From NCBI GenBank assembly GCA_018826295.1, contig JAHJZX010000068.1:62001-126000 (forward strand): a stretch of DNA of 64,000 nt, read 5' to 3'. Below, one piece after another: positions 54,779 through 64,000 of the stretch. The stretch comes from Gammaproteobacteria bacterium (GTDB taxonomy: Bacteria > Pseudomonadota > Gammaproteobacteria > Enterobacterales > Alteromonadaceae). The position numbers were made by a program, and so were the translations under genes. Under the pieces are notes generated by a model. The model was not told the origin of the DNA, searched no databases, and was given only the letters and a program-made list of their open reading frames with translations. The stretch's first letter is position 1; every line of letters starts with the position of its first letter.

Positions 54779-56368
54779 GTGATATCAACTGCTAACATTA
54801 CGATGCAATTTGGCGCCAAGCCGCTGTTTGAAAATATTTCGATTAAATTTGGCGAAGGTAACCGCTATGGTTTAATCGGTGCCAATGGCTGCGGTAAATC
54901 TACCTTTATGAAGATTTTAAGCCGTGAGCTGGAGCCAAGTGCCGGTAATGTGTTTGTTGAGCCAAATCATCGTGTTGCTAAGTTGCATCAGGATCAGTTT
55001 GCCTTTGAACAGTATTCTGTTATCGACACGGTAATAATGGGCCACGCAGAACTGTGGGCAGTAAAGGAAGAACGCGATCGCATCTATAGCAGCGCCGAAA
55101 TGAGCGAAGAAGACGGCATGAAAGTGGCCGATCTTGAAGTCGCATTCGGGGAAATGGATGGTTACACCGCAGAGTCTCGCGCCGGTGAATTGCTTATTGG
55201 CGTCGGCATACCGGTAGAGCAACATTTTGGTCCTATGTCAGCGATAGCGCCCGGCTTTAAGCTTAGGGTGCTACTGGCGCAGGTATTGTTTGCCGATCCG
55301 GAAATTATGCTGTTGGACGAACCCACCAACAACCTGGATATTAACACTATACGTTGGTTAGAAAACGTGTTGGCTGAGCGTAACAGCACTATGGTCATCA
55401 TTTCGCACGACAGGCACTTTTTAAACAGTGTCTGTACGCATATGGCCGATCTTGACTACGGTGAACTGCGCCTGTACCCGGGCAATTACGACGAATATAT
55501 GTTTGCCGCTACCCAGGCTCGTGAGCGTTTGTTATCTGATAATGCCAAGAAAAAAGCCCAGATCGCTGAGCTGCAAACCTTCGTTAGCCGCTTCTCTGCC
55601 AATGCGTCTAAAGCTAAGCAGGCCACATCACGCGCTAAGCAAATTGATAAAATTCAGCTGGAAGAAGTTAAAGCCTCCAGCCGGGTTAACCCCTTTATCC
55701 GCTTTGAGCAGCAAAAGCAGTTATACCGTCTGGCACTGGAAGTCGAGGGCTTACATAAAGGCTTTGGCGACCTTAAATTGTTAAAAAACCTCGGTATGAC
55801 GATAGAAGTCGGTGAAAAAGTGGCCATTCTTGGTGCTAACGGTATCGGTAAGTCGACGTTATTAAAATGTCTGGTAGGCGATTTAACTCCCGAGTCCGGC
55901 ACGGTGAAATGGTCGGAAAATGCCAAAATTGGTTACTATGCGCAAGATCATGCACATGAATTTAGCGAAGCAATGAGTCTGTTTGATTGGATGAGCCAGT
56001 GGAAACAACCATCTGATGATGAACAGGTTATCCGTGGTATATTAGGCCGTTTGCTGTTCTCGCAGGACGAGATTAAAAAGTCAGTAAAAGTGCTGTCGGG
56101 TGGTGAAAAAGGCCGGATGTTGTTTGGTAAGTTAATGCTGCAGCGCCCGAATATCCTGGTGATGGATGAGCCAACTAACCACTTGGATATGGAATCAATT
56201 GAATCGTTAAATTTAGCGCTGGAGCATTACAAAGGCACCTTATTGTTTGTCAGCCACGACCGTGAGTTCGTCTCCAGTCTGGCTAGCCGTATTATCGAAA
56301 TTACGGATAAAGATATCCGTAACTTTGTTGGTAGCTACGAAGAGTACCTGGCAGCACAAACCGTGTAA
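54779..56368 (+). CDS. ybiT: ABC-F ATPase YbiT
   Basis: A 529-residue cytosolic ABC-F protein, length as E. coli YbiT (530). Domain 1 has [14 protein letters not shown]; its signature is degenerate ([14 protein letters not shown]), a known YbiT trait, and it has [10 protein letters not shown]. Domain 2 has [28 protein letters not shown] and [10 protein letters not shown]. The linker near 245-305 holds the basic, Ala-rich [23 protein letters not shown] proteins of this group act at the ribosomal E site on stalled or poorly primed complexes. The start is GTG. Confidence 0.93.
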   Translation: MISTANITMQFGAKPLFENISIKFGEGNRYGLIGANGCGKSTFMKILSRELEPSAGNVFVEPNHRVAKLHQDQFAFEQYSVIDTVIMGHAELWAVKEERDRIYSSAEMSEEDGMKVADLEVAFGEMDGYTAESRAGELLIGVGIPVEQHFGPMSAIAPGFKLRVLLAQVLFADPEIMLLDEPTNNLDINTIRWLENVLAERNSTMVIISHDRHFLNSVCTHMADLDYGELRLYPGNYDEYMFAATQARERLLSDNAKKKAQIAELQTFVSRFSANASKAKQATSRAKQIDKIQLEEVKASSRVNPFIRFEQQKQLYRLALEVEGLHKGFGDLKLLKNLGMTIEVGEKVAILGANGIGKSTLLKCLVGDLTPESGTVKWSENAKIGYYAQDHAHEFSEAMSLFDWMSQWKQPSDDEQVIRGILGRLLFSQDEIKKSVKVLSGGEKGRMLFGKLMLQRPNILVMDEPTNHLDMESIESLNLALEHYKGTLLFVSHDREFVSSLASRIIEITDKDIRNFVGSYEEYLAAQTV

Positions 56369-56398
56369 CTTGGCGCACGTTAAGCTATCGCGTAAAAG

Positions 56399-56423
56399 AC
56401 CGGCCGGCCAGGCCGGTTTTTTT
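56399..56423 (+). terminator. Rho-independent terminator after ybiT
   Basis: ACCGGCC pairs with GGCCGGT around GGCCA and is followed by seven T residues. Confidence 0.88.
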
Positions 56424-56573
56424 ATGGCTTGAAATTGTGTCGGTCCGTCGCCATGTCTTAACAATCGTCTGATTGCACAAACAAAATCACAGTCAGATTT
56501 AACCAGCCCTGACACCGTTATCAGGTCTTGTGCTAAGGTGAATTTGTTTCCGTGCTTAACCCAAGGAGTCGTT

Positions 56574-57041
56574 ATGAAGATCAATATTGGTATTGAAGAA
56601 GATCAACGTAAAGCCATTGCTCATGGCTTATCGGTATTGCTGGCTGATACCTATACGCTGTATTTAAAAACGCACAACTATCATTGGAATGTTACCGGCC
56701 CGATGTTTCAGACGCTGCATACCTTATTTGAAACCCACTACAACGAACTGGCCTTAGCCGTAGATGAAATTGCCGAGCGTATTCGTGCTTTGGGTGAGTT
56801 TGCGCCGGGCTCTTACAAAGAGTACGCCAAACTGACCAGTATTAAGGAAGCCGATACAATCCCATCTGCCGAAGACATGATTAAAGATTTGGTAAAAGGC
56901 CAGGAAGCCATTGCCAAAACGGCCCGCTCTATAGTGCCGGTTGCAGATGCAGCCTCTGATGAAGTTACGCTGGATTTGCTGACCCAACGTATGACTGTGC
57001 ATGAAAAAAATGCCTGGATGCTGCGTAGCCTGGTGGCCTAA
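56574..57041 (+). CDS. dps: Dps family ferritin-like DNA-protection protein
   Basis: A 155-residue Dps-type protein that would oxidise and store iron in a 12-subunit shell and shield DNA. The ferroxidase residues lie in [20 protein letters not shown] and [20 protein letters not shown], shared between subunits. The ATG at 56574 is chosen because AAGGAG (56563-56568) precedes it; upstream in-frame codons lack such a site. The N-terminal tail is short and not very basic, so DNA binding is uncertain. A terminator follows. Confidence 0.92.
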   Translation: MKINIGIEEDQRKAIAHGLSVLLADTYTLYLKTHNYHWNVTGPMFQTLHTLFETHYNELALAVDEIAERIRALGEFAPGSYKEYAKLTSIKEADTIPSAEDMIKDLVKGQEAIAKTARSIVPVADAASDEVTLDLLTQRMTVHEKNAWMLRSLVA

Positions 57042-57051
57042 TTCAGTTCTG

Positions 57052-57087
57052 GCCTCAGGTACATATAGCCGTGCCTGAGGCTGTTTT
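57052..57087 (+). terminator. Rho-independent terminator after dps
   Basis: GCCTCAGGTAC pairs with GTGCCTGAGGC (one G-U pair) and is followed by TGTTTTCT. Confidence 0.75.
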
Positions 57088-57224
57088 CTCCGCTCGTCAG
57101 ATAAAATCGTCTATCCGGCAAAAATTACTAAGTTTTTCCTGCCAAAGCTTGTAAAATCGCGCCCAGCAGTAACACTTATAGCTGACACCCTATGTCAGGT
57201 GTCCGCTGAAGGAGACTATATTCA

Positions 57225-58070
57225 ATGAAAGCTTTGCAATATGCACAGTCTGTTGCAGACCTTTTTGCCCTGCCGGAAGGATATCTCAGAGTTAAACAAT
57301 TGATGGACTCTGACACGGCCAGTCTGGATGAGATTGCCGACGTTATTTTGCTGGATCCGGTGTTAACATCTAAATTGTTAAAACTGGCAAATAGTGCAAT
57401 ATATAGTCTGCCTTATCAGGTAGAATCGGTCAGTAAAGCACTGTTAGTGCTTGGAAAAACACAGGTTTATAATCTGGTGCTCAGCATAGGTATAGCCTCT
57501 GCTTGCAGCCGGGTAGACACCTCAGCTATCGATCTGGAACGATTTTGGGAGCAAAGCATTAATGCAGCTCTTATCGCCAAGTTTTTAGCGCAGCAGTGCC
57601 AGTTAAAGCCGGCCGATCGTTATTATGTTGCCGGCCTGCTACACAATATTGGTGAAATGGTGGTGCTGAACTTCAATGCCGAACAAGCCAACCAATGCCA
57701 GCAGTACAGTGCTGAAGTCAGACCCTGGCAACTGCAGCAAAGCCTGTTAGGCTTCACCTATGCTGAATGTGGTGCAGAACTACTACATCTGTGGCAATTA
57801 CCAGACAGTATTATTGAGCCGGTAGCTTTGCAGCACAGCAGCCGTTTTGATCAGAAAAACAAGGCGCAGCTGGTTATTCATCTTGCGGTACGTTTGGCGT
57901 TGGCCAACCAGCATCCTGATATATACAACACGCGCCAACTGGTCGATCCTTTTGTTTTAGAGTTGCTAAACCTGACACAACAAGACATCATCCGGGCTAT
58001 AGATTTCTGTAACACCGAAGGCTTGTTTTTATTGTCGGTGTTAAACCCCAGGATCAGCACCATTTATTAA
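57225..58070 (+). CDS. HDOD domain signalling protein
   Basis: A 281-residue protein made almost entirely of an HDOD domain (about residues 12-210). The opening is [20 protein letters not shown], then the core [20 protein letters not shown] near 41-60 and a helix-rich region with [19 protein letters not shown] near 126-144, where the HD of the related HD domain is replaced by HN. HDOD proteins have no known catalytic activity and serve in c-di-GMP and stress-linked regulation. AAGGAGA precedes the ATG. Partner unknown. Confidence 0.88.
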   Translation: MKALQYAQSVADLFALPEGYLRVKQLMDSDTASLDEIADVILLDPVLTSKLLKLANSAIYSLPYQVESVSKALLVLGKTQVYNLVLSIGIASACSRVDTSAIDLERFWEQSINAALIAKFLAQQCQLKPADRYYVAGLLHNIGEMVVLNFNAEQANQCQQYSAEVRPWQLQQSLLGFTYAECGAELLHLWQLPDSIIEPVALQHSSRFDQKNKAQLVIHLAVRLALANQHPDIYNTRQLVDPFVLELLNLTQQDIIRAIDFCNTEGLFLLSVLNPRISTIY

Positions 58071-58082
58071 TCTTCTGTGATC

Positions 58083-58100
58083 GGCGGCCTATTGGCCGCC
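58083..58100 (+). terminator. Hairpin after the HDOD gene (possible terminator)
   Basis: GGCGGCC pairs perfectly with GGCCGCC around TATT, 13 bases past the stop. The following sequence is only mildly T-rich, so termination may be partial. Confidence 0.45.
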
Positions 58101-58135
58101 GTTGCCTTATTGGGATCTTATTTTTGAGCTGTACT

Positions 58136-59818
58136 ATGAAAAAATCACCTTTGTATACTGCCTACGCCGGTTCGGCCCTGTTAGAAACGCCGCTATTAAA
58201 TAAAGGCAGTGCCTTTACTGCAGAAGAGCGCTTAGCCTTTAATCTGGCGGGTTTGTTGCCGCCACGCTATGAATCGATTGAAGAGCAGGTAAGCCGTGCC
58301 TATTTGCAGTATAAAAGCTTTGATACGGCCATTAACAAGCATATATACCTGCGCGCCATTCAGGACAACAACGAAACCCTGTTTTACCGCCTGTTGCAAC
58401 AGCATCTGGAAGAGATGTTGCCCATTGTGTACACACCAACAGTTGGCGATGCCTGCGAGCAATTTTCTGATATTTATCGCAGTGCCCGTGGTTTGTTTAT
58501 CAGTTATCAGGATCGGCATCAATTAGATGATGTGCTGCGTAATGCCACTAAACGCAAGGTTAAAGTAATCGTAGTCACCGATGGTGAGCGGGTATTGGGC
58601 CTTGGCGATCAGGGTATTGGCGGCATGGGTATTTCTATTGGCAAACTGTCGCTATACACCGCCTGTGGCGGCATCAGTCCGGCCTATACCTTACCGGTAA
58701 TGTTGGACGTGGGCACCAACAACGAAAAATTGCTAAATGATCCGATGTACATGGGGCTGCGGCAAAAGCGGGTTAGCCAGGCTGAGTATGATGAGTTTGT
58801 TGACTTGTTTATTCAGGCAGTAAAACGGCGCTGGGCAGAGGCCATTATTCAATTTGAAGATTTTGCCCAGCCTAATGCTATGCCGCTGTTACAACGTTAC
58901 CGCGAGCAAATCTGCTGTTTTAATGATGATATCCAAGGGACTGCAGCCGTTACCGTTGGCACGCTGTTGGCCGCGTGCCGCAGCAAAAATGCCCGTTTGT
59001 CAGAGCAAAAAGTGGTATTTGTCGGTGCAGGGTCTGCCGGCTGTGGTATTGCCGAGCAGGTGATCAGTCAGATGGTAGCCGAAGGCATCAGTGAGCAACA
59101 GGCTCGCAGTCAAATTTACATGATAGATCGCTTCGGTTTGCTAACCGATACCACCCCTGGCTTACGCGATTTTCAACAAGCCTTGGTACAACCCGCCACC
59201 GCTATTGCTGACTGGAGTTATAGCAGCGAGTTTCCAAGCCTGCGCGATGTAATGAACTGCGCCAAACCCGGCATACTAATTGGTGTGTCCGGCCAGCCGG
59301 GGTTATTTACAGAAGCTGTAGTGCGGGCAATGAAAAAAGGCTGTGATACACCTATTATTTTTCCGTTGTCTAATCCGTCACGCCAGGTTGAAGCTACCCC
59401 CGAGCAGGTAATTAACTGGACCGACGGTGATGTGATCATTGCTACCGGCAGCCCGTTTAAAGCGGTAAGCTATAAAGGTAAAAGCTATGCGATTGCCCAG
59501 TGCAATAACAGCTATATATTTCCGGGCATTGGTTTAGGAGTATTGGCAGTTAAGGCACGTATTATCAGTGATGAAATGCTGCGGGCCGCCAGTAAAACTC
59601 TGGCGGATGCCTCACCGCTGGCTAACAGCGGCAGTGGTGGCTTACTGCCGGCCTTTACCGAGCTGGCGGCGTTAAGTAAGCAAATTGCGTTTAATGTGGC
59701 CAAAGTTGCCATGCAACAAGGCCTGGCACTTGAACTGGACGACGAGCTGCTACAACAGAAAATTGAACAGAACTTCTGGACACCGCAGTACCGCCAATAT
59801 AAACGCGTTAGTGCCTGA
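58136..59818 (+). CDS. maeA: NAD-dependent malic enzyme
   Basis: A 560-residue enzyme decarboxylating malate to pyruvate with NAD+. Motifs: [20 protein letters not shown] near 90-109 with the active-site Tyr, [20 protein letters not shown] near 147-166, the catalytic Lys in IGKLSLYTA, the metal Glu-Asp in FEDFAQPNA and FNDDIQGTA, and the second Rossmann loop [15 protein letters not shown]. The ATG at 58136 matches E. coli MaeA (565) in length; a TTG at 58124 is in frame but has no support. Pyruvate produced here can re-enter PEP synthesis through ppsA. Confidence 0.95.
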   Translation: MKKSPLYTAYAGSALLETPLLNKGSAFTAEERLAFNLAGLLPPRYESIEEQVSRAYLQYKSFDTAINKHIYLRAIQDNNETLFYRLLQQHLEEMLPIVYTPTVGDACEQFSDIYRSARGLFISYQDRHQLDDVLRNATKRKVKVIVVTDGERVLGLGDQGIGGMGISIGKLSLYTACGGISPAYTLPVMLDVGTNNEKLLNDPMYMGLRQKRVSQAEYDEFVDLFIQAVKRRWAEAIIQFEDFAQPNAMPLLQRYREQICCFNDDIQGTAAVTVGTLLAACRSKNARLSEQKVVFVGAGSAGCGIAEQVISQMVAEGISEQQARSQIYMIDRFGLLTDTTPGLRDFQQALVQPATAIADWSYSSEFPSLRDVMNCAKPGILIGVSGQPGLFTEAVVRAMKKGCDTPIIFPLSNPSRQVEATPEQVINWTDGDVIIATGSPFKAVSYKGKSYAIAQCNNSYIFPGIGLGVLAVKARIISDEMLRAASKTLADASPLANSGSGGLLPAFTELAALSKQIAFNVAKVAMQQGLALELDDELLQQKIEQNFWTPQYRQYKRVSA

Positions 59819-59821
59819 TCC

Positions 59822-59860
59822 TAAGCAGATCGCAGGACAAATCTGCTTACAATTTGTTTT
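59822..59860 (+). terminator. Likely terminator after maeA
   Basis: TAAGCAGAT pairs perfectly with ATCTGCTTA across a ten-base loop, followed by CAATTTGTTTT. It starts four bases after the maeA stop. Confidence 0.65.
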
Positions 59861-59922
59861 AGGCTAAGATGCATCACAGCGGTAGTATGATTAACCTATA
59901 TCCATACTAAAAGGAAACTGTG

Positions 59923-61782
59923 ATGTACAAGTCTGTACTGGCTTTGGCTATTGCTGCCATCTTATCCGGTTGTAATCCTGCGCCGGAGCAAACCACCACT
60001 TCTGTGCCACAACCTGCTGTGGCAACAGAAGCGGCGATATCTGAAACTGCGCGTTTAAATCAATGGTTTGAAGAAAAATACGAACAGCAGTTACAACAAA
60101 GCCCGCTGCAAATGACCTTTCTTGGCCGTAAAGACAAGTACGATCAGGTTGATGATACCACCGTCGCTGCCGAAGACGCGCAATTGGCCTGGCTTGGCGC
60201 TACGGTAGCCGAGCTCAAAGCCAGTTTTGACTACACCAAACTCGAGCCTGAAGCTCAAACCTCATATGATGTGTGGATTTATCAGTATGAGCAGGCAAAA
60301 GAGGGCGTAAACTTCCGTAGCAACGCTTATATTTTTACCCAGATGCAAGGCATTCACGCCATGCTGCCGCAGATCATGATTAACTTTCATAAAGTAGACA
60401 CAGCCGAAGATATGCAGGCTTACGTCAAACGGATTGAAGGGATCAGCGTGGCCATTACCCAATTGCTCGAGCGGGCGCAAAATAATAGCCGGCATGATGT
60501 CCGGCCACCGCGCTTTGCCTATGACGGTGTTCTGCAGCAGATTAACAACTTGCTAAATGGTGCTCCCTTTACCGACAGTGAGCAGGATATTCCGCTCTGG
60601 AGTGATGCTAAAGGTAAAATAGCGGCTCTGGTGAAAGAGGATAAACTTACCGACGAGCAGGCAAAACAGCTTACCGATGAAACCCGCGCTGCACTGCACA
60701 GCCATTTTTTACCGGCGTATAACGCGTTAAAACAATGGCTGGAGCAAGATATTGCTAAAACTGATGCCATAGCAACCGGTGTCGGCAAGCAGCCAAATGG
60801 CAAGGCGTATTACGATTACCAGTTAAAGGTGTCGACGACCACCAATTTAACTGCCGAGCAGATCCACCAAATAGGTTTAGACGAAGTAGCGCGGTTAACC
60901 AACGAGATGATCGCCATTAAAAACCAGGTAGGGTTTACCGGCGAATTAAAAGATTTTTTCCGCTTTATCAAACAGGATGACCAGTTCTATTACCCTGATA
61001 CCGATGCCGGCCGCGAAGGCTACCTGGAAGACTCGCGTCAGTATCTGGCCTTTATCGAAGAAAAATTGCCGCAGTACTTTGGCATTCTGCCCAAAGCTGA
61101 TCTTATCGTTAAACGGGTAGAGCCGTTTCGGGAGCAACCCGGCGCGGCGCAGCATTATTTCCCTGGCACACCAGATGGTGCCAGACCCGGCATTTACTAT
61201 GCGCACTTATCAGATATGCGCGCTATGCCAAAAAATGAAATGGAAGCCATCGCCTATCACGAAGGCAGCCCGGGTCACCATATGCAAATTTCTATTGCGC
61301 AGGAGCTGACAACAGTGCCGACGTTTCGCACTCAGGCCGGCTTTACTGCGTATGTCGAGGGCTGGGCGCTGTACTCAGAGCTATTGGCGAAAGAAATGGG
61401 CGCTTATCAAAACCCGTATTCTGATTTTGGCCGGTTAATAACCGAAATGTGGCGTGCGGTGCGCCTGGTCGTTGACACCGGCTTACACAGCAAAGGCTGG
61501 ACAGAGCAGCAAGCGATAGATTATTTTCTGGACAAAACGCCAATTGCCGAAGGCGCAGTAATATCTGAAGTACGCCGTTACATTGTCTGGCCAGGGCAGG
61601 CGACAGCATACAAAATTGGCATGATTAAAATACTTCAATTGCGCGATAAGGCCCGGCAACAACTGGGAGATAGCTTTGATATCCGTGCTTTTCATGACAC
61701 GGTACTCAGTGGCGGCGCCTTGCCGCTGGATGTACTGGAAAAGCGGGTAGACAATTGGATCGCCAGCGTTAAAAGCCGCTAG
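59923..61782 (+). CDS. DUF885 lipoprotein, probable metallopeptidase
   Basis: A 619-residue lipoprotein with lipobox ILSGC placing the lipidated Cys near residue 18. The DUF885 domain fills most of the protein. The likely zinc motif is AYHEGSPGHHMQ near 447-458, an H-E-x3-x2-H variant typical of the family, with a second element VEGWALYSELLAKEMG near 480-495. DUF885 proteins are usually assumed to be envelope peptidases. The ATG at 59923 is chosen over the adjoining GTG at 59920 for its better distance from AAGGAA. Confidence 0.88.
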   Translation: MYKSVLALAIAAILSGCNPAPEQTTTSVPQPAVATEAAISETARLNQWFEEKYEQQLQQSPLQMTFLGRKDKYDQVDDTTVAAEDAQLAWLGATVAELKASFDYTKLEPEAQTSYDVWIYQYEQAKEGVNFRSNAYIFTQMQGIHAMLPQIMINFHKVDTAEDMQAYVKRIEGISVAITQLLERAQNNSRHDVRPPRFAYDGVLQQINNLLNGAPFTDSEQDIPLWSDAKGKIAALVKEDKLTDEQAKQLTDETRAALHSHFLPAYNALKQWLEQDIAKTDAIATGVGKQPNGKAYYDYQLKVSTTTNLTAEQIHQIGLDEVARLTNEMIAIKNQVGFTGELKDFFRFIKQDDQFYYPDTDAGREGYLEDSRQYLAFIEEKLPQYFGILPKADLIVKRVEPFREQPGAAQHYFPGTPDGARPGIYYAHLSDMRAMPKNEMEAIAYHEGSPGHHMQISIAQELTTVPTFRTQAGFTAYVEGWALYSELLAKEMGAYQNPYSDFGRLITEMWRAVRLVVDTGLHSKGWTEQQAIDYFLDKTPIAEGAVISEVRRYIVWPGQATAYKIGMIKILQLRDKARQQLGDSFDIRAFHDTVLSGGALPLDVLEKRVDNWIASVKSR

Positions 61783-61799
61783 GCCAGTGCAGTAGCAAA

Positions 61800-62087
61800 T
61801 CAGGCCGGCTTAAGCTGGCCTGAAATCTGTTGTAGCAAATTGCTGATACTATGTTGTGCCTGTGCTGACTGTTGCTGTAGCTGTGACAGTTCCAGCAGCG
61901 TGTTTAACGTGGTAAGCACCAGCAACTGATCGCGGCTGCTAAGTGGTGACTGGCTGTGTAGCACAGACAGTTTTTCATTCAGGCTATCTGCCAACTGTTG
62001 CAACTGTGTTTGCTGGCCTTGTGGCACCTTAAACTGATAGTCGCGGCCAAATACCGTTACAGCTAACACCGGCTGTGACACCGACAT
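61800..62087 (-). CDS. zapA: Cell division protein ZapA
   Basis: A 95-residue FtsZ-ring-associated protein. The N-terminal beta domain is VLAVTVFGRDYQFKVPQGQQ and the C-terminal half is a long coiled coil (LNTLLELSQLQQQSAQAQHS). It bundles FtsZ filaments. Its ATG overlaps the stop of the upstream ZapB-like gene by one base. A hairpin (CAGGCC...GGCCTG, 61801-61822) covers its stop codon and may act as a weak terminator for both convergent genes. Confidence 0.92.
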   Translation of the reverse strand: MSVSQPVLAVTVFGRDYQFKVPQGQQTQLQQLADSLNEKLSVLHSQSPLSSRDQLLVLTTLNTLLELSQLQQQSAQAQHSISNLLQQISGQLKPA

Positions 62088-62287
62088 TATCCGTTTCCGG
62101 CATTAACTGCATCCAGCAGGCTTTGCATGCGTGCAGTTGCAGCGTTTTGTTGCTCTTCTTTTTCCATAACGTCTAATTGTAACAGTTCATGTTGTTCATT
62201 CAGTTCATTCAGTTGCTGCTTTAGCTGACTATTTTGCTGCAGCAGTTGTTGAACCGCGGTTTCCAGTTGGGTAAGTAGAGCTGACAT
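62087..62287 (-). CDS. TIGR02449 family coiled-coil protein, ZapB-like
   Basis: A 66-residue, almost wholly coiled-coil protein (LTQLETAVQQLLQQNSQLKQ, then heptads of Leu and Gln). It matches the TIGR02449 family found next to zapA in pseudomonads and relatives, considered a ZapB-like division factor. The ATG at 62287 is preferred over 62299 because GGAAA lies before it; the earlier codon would add four residues and has no binding site. Confidence 0.82.
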   Translation of the reverse strand: MSALLTQLETAVQQLLQQNSQLKQQLNELNEQHELLQLDVMEKEEQQNAATARMQSLLDAVNAGNG

Positions 62288-62478
62288 TGTGATTTCCATA
62301 ACGGCATTAAAGGAGCGGCACCTTACTGAATTTAGTCCTGCAACTCCAGTAAAAATAAGGTCTGCCGCGCTGTTTGCTTATTAAAACAACAACTTAAACA
62401 GAAACCATCGCACTGTGCGCTTATACAGCAGCATTTATGCAAAAAATGCCGCCCGCAATGCGCTTATTGCAACCGCTG

Positions 62479-63318
62479 TTAAAGGCCAAACTGAGCAAAA
62501 TCAGCACTGCTATGACGCTCGGCTAATTGTGGCCCGTCGCCCCAATTACGGTTAACTATGTAACCGCGTTTCACCGCCGGACGAGCTTGGATCTGTTTTG
62601 CCCAGCGCATTAAGTGGCTATAACTGGCGGTGTCTAAAAATTCTGCCGCTGCATAAACCAGGTTCAGAGCTATAGCACCATACCAGGGCCAAATCGCCAT
62701 ATCGGCAATACTGTATTCGTCACCGGCGACAAATTCATGTTTAGCCAGCTGCTTATCCAATACATCAAGCTGACGCTTGGTTTCCATGGCGTAGCGGTTA
62801 ATCGGATACTCAAACTTTTCTGGTGCGTACGCATAAAAGTGGCCAAAACCGCCGCCGACAAAAGGGGCACTGCCCATTTGCCAAAATAGCCAGTTCATTA
62901 CTTCGGTACGTTTAGCGGTGTCTTCAGGCAAAAAGGCAGCGAATTTTTGTGCTAAATAAAGCAAAATAGAGCCAGATTCAAATAACCGCACACCGTTAGT
63001 TTTGTCAAACAATGCCGGGATCTTTGAATTAGGGTTGATATCAACAAAGCCGCTGCCAAATTGGTCGCCATCTTTTATGCTGATAAGCCAGGCATCATAC
63101 TCGGCGTCGGTTTTACCGGCGGCCAGCAACTCTTCCAACATGATGCTGACTTTGACGCCATTTGGTGTCGCCAGTGAGTACAGCTGCAACGGCTGTTTAC
63201 CCTGAGGCAGCACTTTATCATGAGTGGCGCCTGATACCGGGCGGTTAATACTGGCAAACTGGCCACCATTGGCTGCGTCCCAAGCCCAGACTTTGGGCGG
63301 AGTATAAATTTGGCTCAT
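62479..63318 (-). CDS. yghU: YghU-like glutathione-dependent disulfide-bond oxidoreductase
   Basis: A 279-residue GST-family protein of the Nu class, which reduces disulfides using two bound glutathiones. The N-terminal extension PPKVWAWDAANGGQFASINR is characteristic. The thioredoxin domain has LYSLATPNGVKVSIMLEELL and GSGFVDINPNSKIPAL, with the cis-Pro and ES pair (LFESGSILLYL). The C-terminal helices contain GSAPFVGGGFGHFYAYAPEK. E. coli YghU is 288 residues. It lies 179 bases upstream of the ZapB-like gene and may be a separate unit. Confidence 0.93.
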   Translation of the reverse strand: MSQIYTPPKVWAWDAANGGQFASINRPVSGATHDKVLPQGKQPLQLYSLATPNGVKVSIMLEELLAAGKTDAEYDAWLISIKDGDQFGSGFVDINPNSKIPALFDKTNGVRLFESGSILLYLAQKFAAFLPEDTAKRTEVMNWLFWQMGSAPFVGGGFGHFYAYAPEKFEYPINRYAMETKRQLDVLDKQLAKHEFVAGDEYSIADMAIWPWYGAIALNLVYAAAEFLDTASYSHLMRWAKQIQARPAVKRGYIVNRNWGDGPQLAERHSSADFAQFGL

Positions 63319-63453
63319 GCTAATTCCTTATCTGGTGCGTATTAATTAATTGAACACTTAGGATATAGTTGTCGCGATACCACATCACAAGATGGCAAAT
63401 AAACATTATGCATACGGCTTTATTCTACCTGATAACCAATCTGACTAACTGCA

Positions 63454-64000
63454 ATGCAAATTAAATGGCTGACCTCACTGACGCAGGTGTCGGCAGCGCA
63501 GTGGGATGCGTTATTTACTACCACTGACGACAACCCATTTTGCCGGCATGCCTTTTTACTGGCGCTGGAGCAGGGCGGTAGTGTTGATACTGCAAGCAGC
63601 AGCTACCATAGCGGCTGGATTAGCCAGCATCTTACCGTGTGGCAACAGGATACGTTGCTGGCGGCAGTGCCGGGTTACTATAAACTGCACTCATACGGTG
63701 AATACCTGTTCGACTGGCAAATAGCCGAGGCTTATAAACAATATCAGTTGCCGTACTATCCAAAGTGGATAGCCGCCATACCTTTTACGCCGGTCAGCGG
63801 GCCACGACTGGGAATATTGCACGACACGCTTAGCGCTACAGTGCTACCTATACTGTGCGATACATTAAAACAGCGGCTGGCAATTAAAGAATTGCACAGC
63901 GTGCAATGGTTGTACCCTTGTGCAGGCTTAGCGCAGCAGCTGGCCGCTGAAGGCTTTTTATCCCGCCATGATGTGCAGTTTTTATGGCACAACGAGGCGT
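63454..64000 (+). CDS. FemAB-like/GNAT acyltransferase, COG3146 type (3' end outside window)
   Basis: The first 182 residues of a protein starting MQIKWLTSLTQVSAAQWDAL. NPFCRHAFLLALEQGGSV, then LLAAVPGYYKLHSYGEYLFDW and YYPKWIAAIPFTPVSGPRL match the COG3146 (DUF482) family, a FemAB-like branch of the GNAT superfamily of about 380 residues. Function is not established; peptidoglycan-related acyl transfer is often suggested. The reading frame is open at the window edge. Confidence 0.8.
   Translation, partial: MQIKWLTSLTQVSAAQWDALFTTTDDNPFCRHAFLLALEQGGSVDTASSSYHSGWISQHLTVWQQDTLLAAVPGYYKLHSYGEYLFDWQIAEAYKQYQLPYYPKWIAAIPFTPVSGPRLGILHDTLSATVLPILCDTLKQRLAIKELHSVQWLYPCAGLAQQLAAEGFLSRHDVQFLWHNEA

Noticed and set aside
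61783-61799. 6S RNA gene, often found next to zapA
   Set aside because: Only 17 bases separate zapA from the convergent DUF885 gene, so there is no room for it downstream, and the 62300-62478 gap shows no long 6S-like hairpin.

Overview
The window is a stretch of chromosome from a gammaproteobacterium of the Alteromonadales/Chromatiaceae type; Rheinheimera, Arsukibacterium or Alishewanella are the nearest guesses. That rests on gene content: a TIGR01782-type TonB receptor beside a GH20 hexosaminidase, curli genes, HexR with an Entner-Doudoroff operon, class II DAHP synthase, a DUF3466 protein, a FabA with an apparent FabR operator, and RlmKL. No integrase, transposase, phage gene or CRISPR array is visible. 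Coding density is high, genes often overlap by 1 to 38 bases, and GTG/TTG starts are frequent.

Layout. 1-6 kb: an incomplete secreted GH20 hexosaminidase with extra domains, divergent from a large TonB-dependent receptor; two copies of a 15-base palindrome lie between them. 6-8.8 kb: a glutathione transferase, an alanine/glycine:cation symporter and a TIGR02647 protein. 8.7-12.5 kb: a leftward MoxR-DUF58-transglutaminase operon. 12.6-19.6 kb: a secreted subtilisin-like protease, then curli genes in the order csgB, csgA (very long), csgE, csgF, csgG, with a csgD-type regulator converging on csgG. 19.7-30 kb: a low-molecular-weight phosphatase, class II DAHP synthase, a PanE-like reductase, the divergent ppsR/ppsA pair, selO, a GAF-GGDEF-EAL protein, and two identical initiator tRNAs flanking a decayed third copy. 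30-42 kb: rlmL, a glutaredoxin, uup, a DUF3466 exported protein, rmf, fabA, a tandem pterin-synthase-like protein, M23 and M61 peptidases, hinT and a thioesterase. 42-55 kb: a LytS/LytTR two-component pair, pfkA, an EamA transporter, pykA, hexR and the zwf-pgl-edd-glk-eda operon. 55-64 kb: ybiT, dps, an HDOD protein, maeA, a DUF885 lipoprotein, zapA with a ZapB-like partner, yghU and the start of a FemAB-like acyltransferase.

How the genes work together. The clearest theme is central carbon metabolism under HexR: near-perfect operators lie between hexR and zwf and in front of pykA, and a weaker one lies in the ppsR-ppsA gap. This one regulator could therefore set the balance between sugar breakdown (zwf, edd, eda, pykA) and PEP regeneration (ppsA). 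pfkA and maeA add the lower-glycolysis and malate branches. The second theme is the cell surface: a curli fibre with an unusually long, modified CsgA, an adjacent secreted protease, and an outer-membrane receptor paired with a hexosaminidase that fits uptake of GlcNAc oligomers. I saw no complete novel defence or mobile system. The most unusual items are the CsgA repeat pattern, the composite GH20 protein, the split-site pterin-synthase-like protein, the unassigned palindromes and the tRNA pseudogene. All calls come from reading the sequence; no database search was run.
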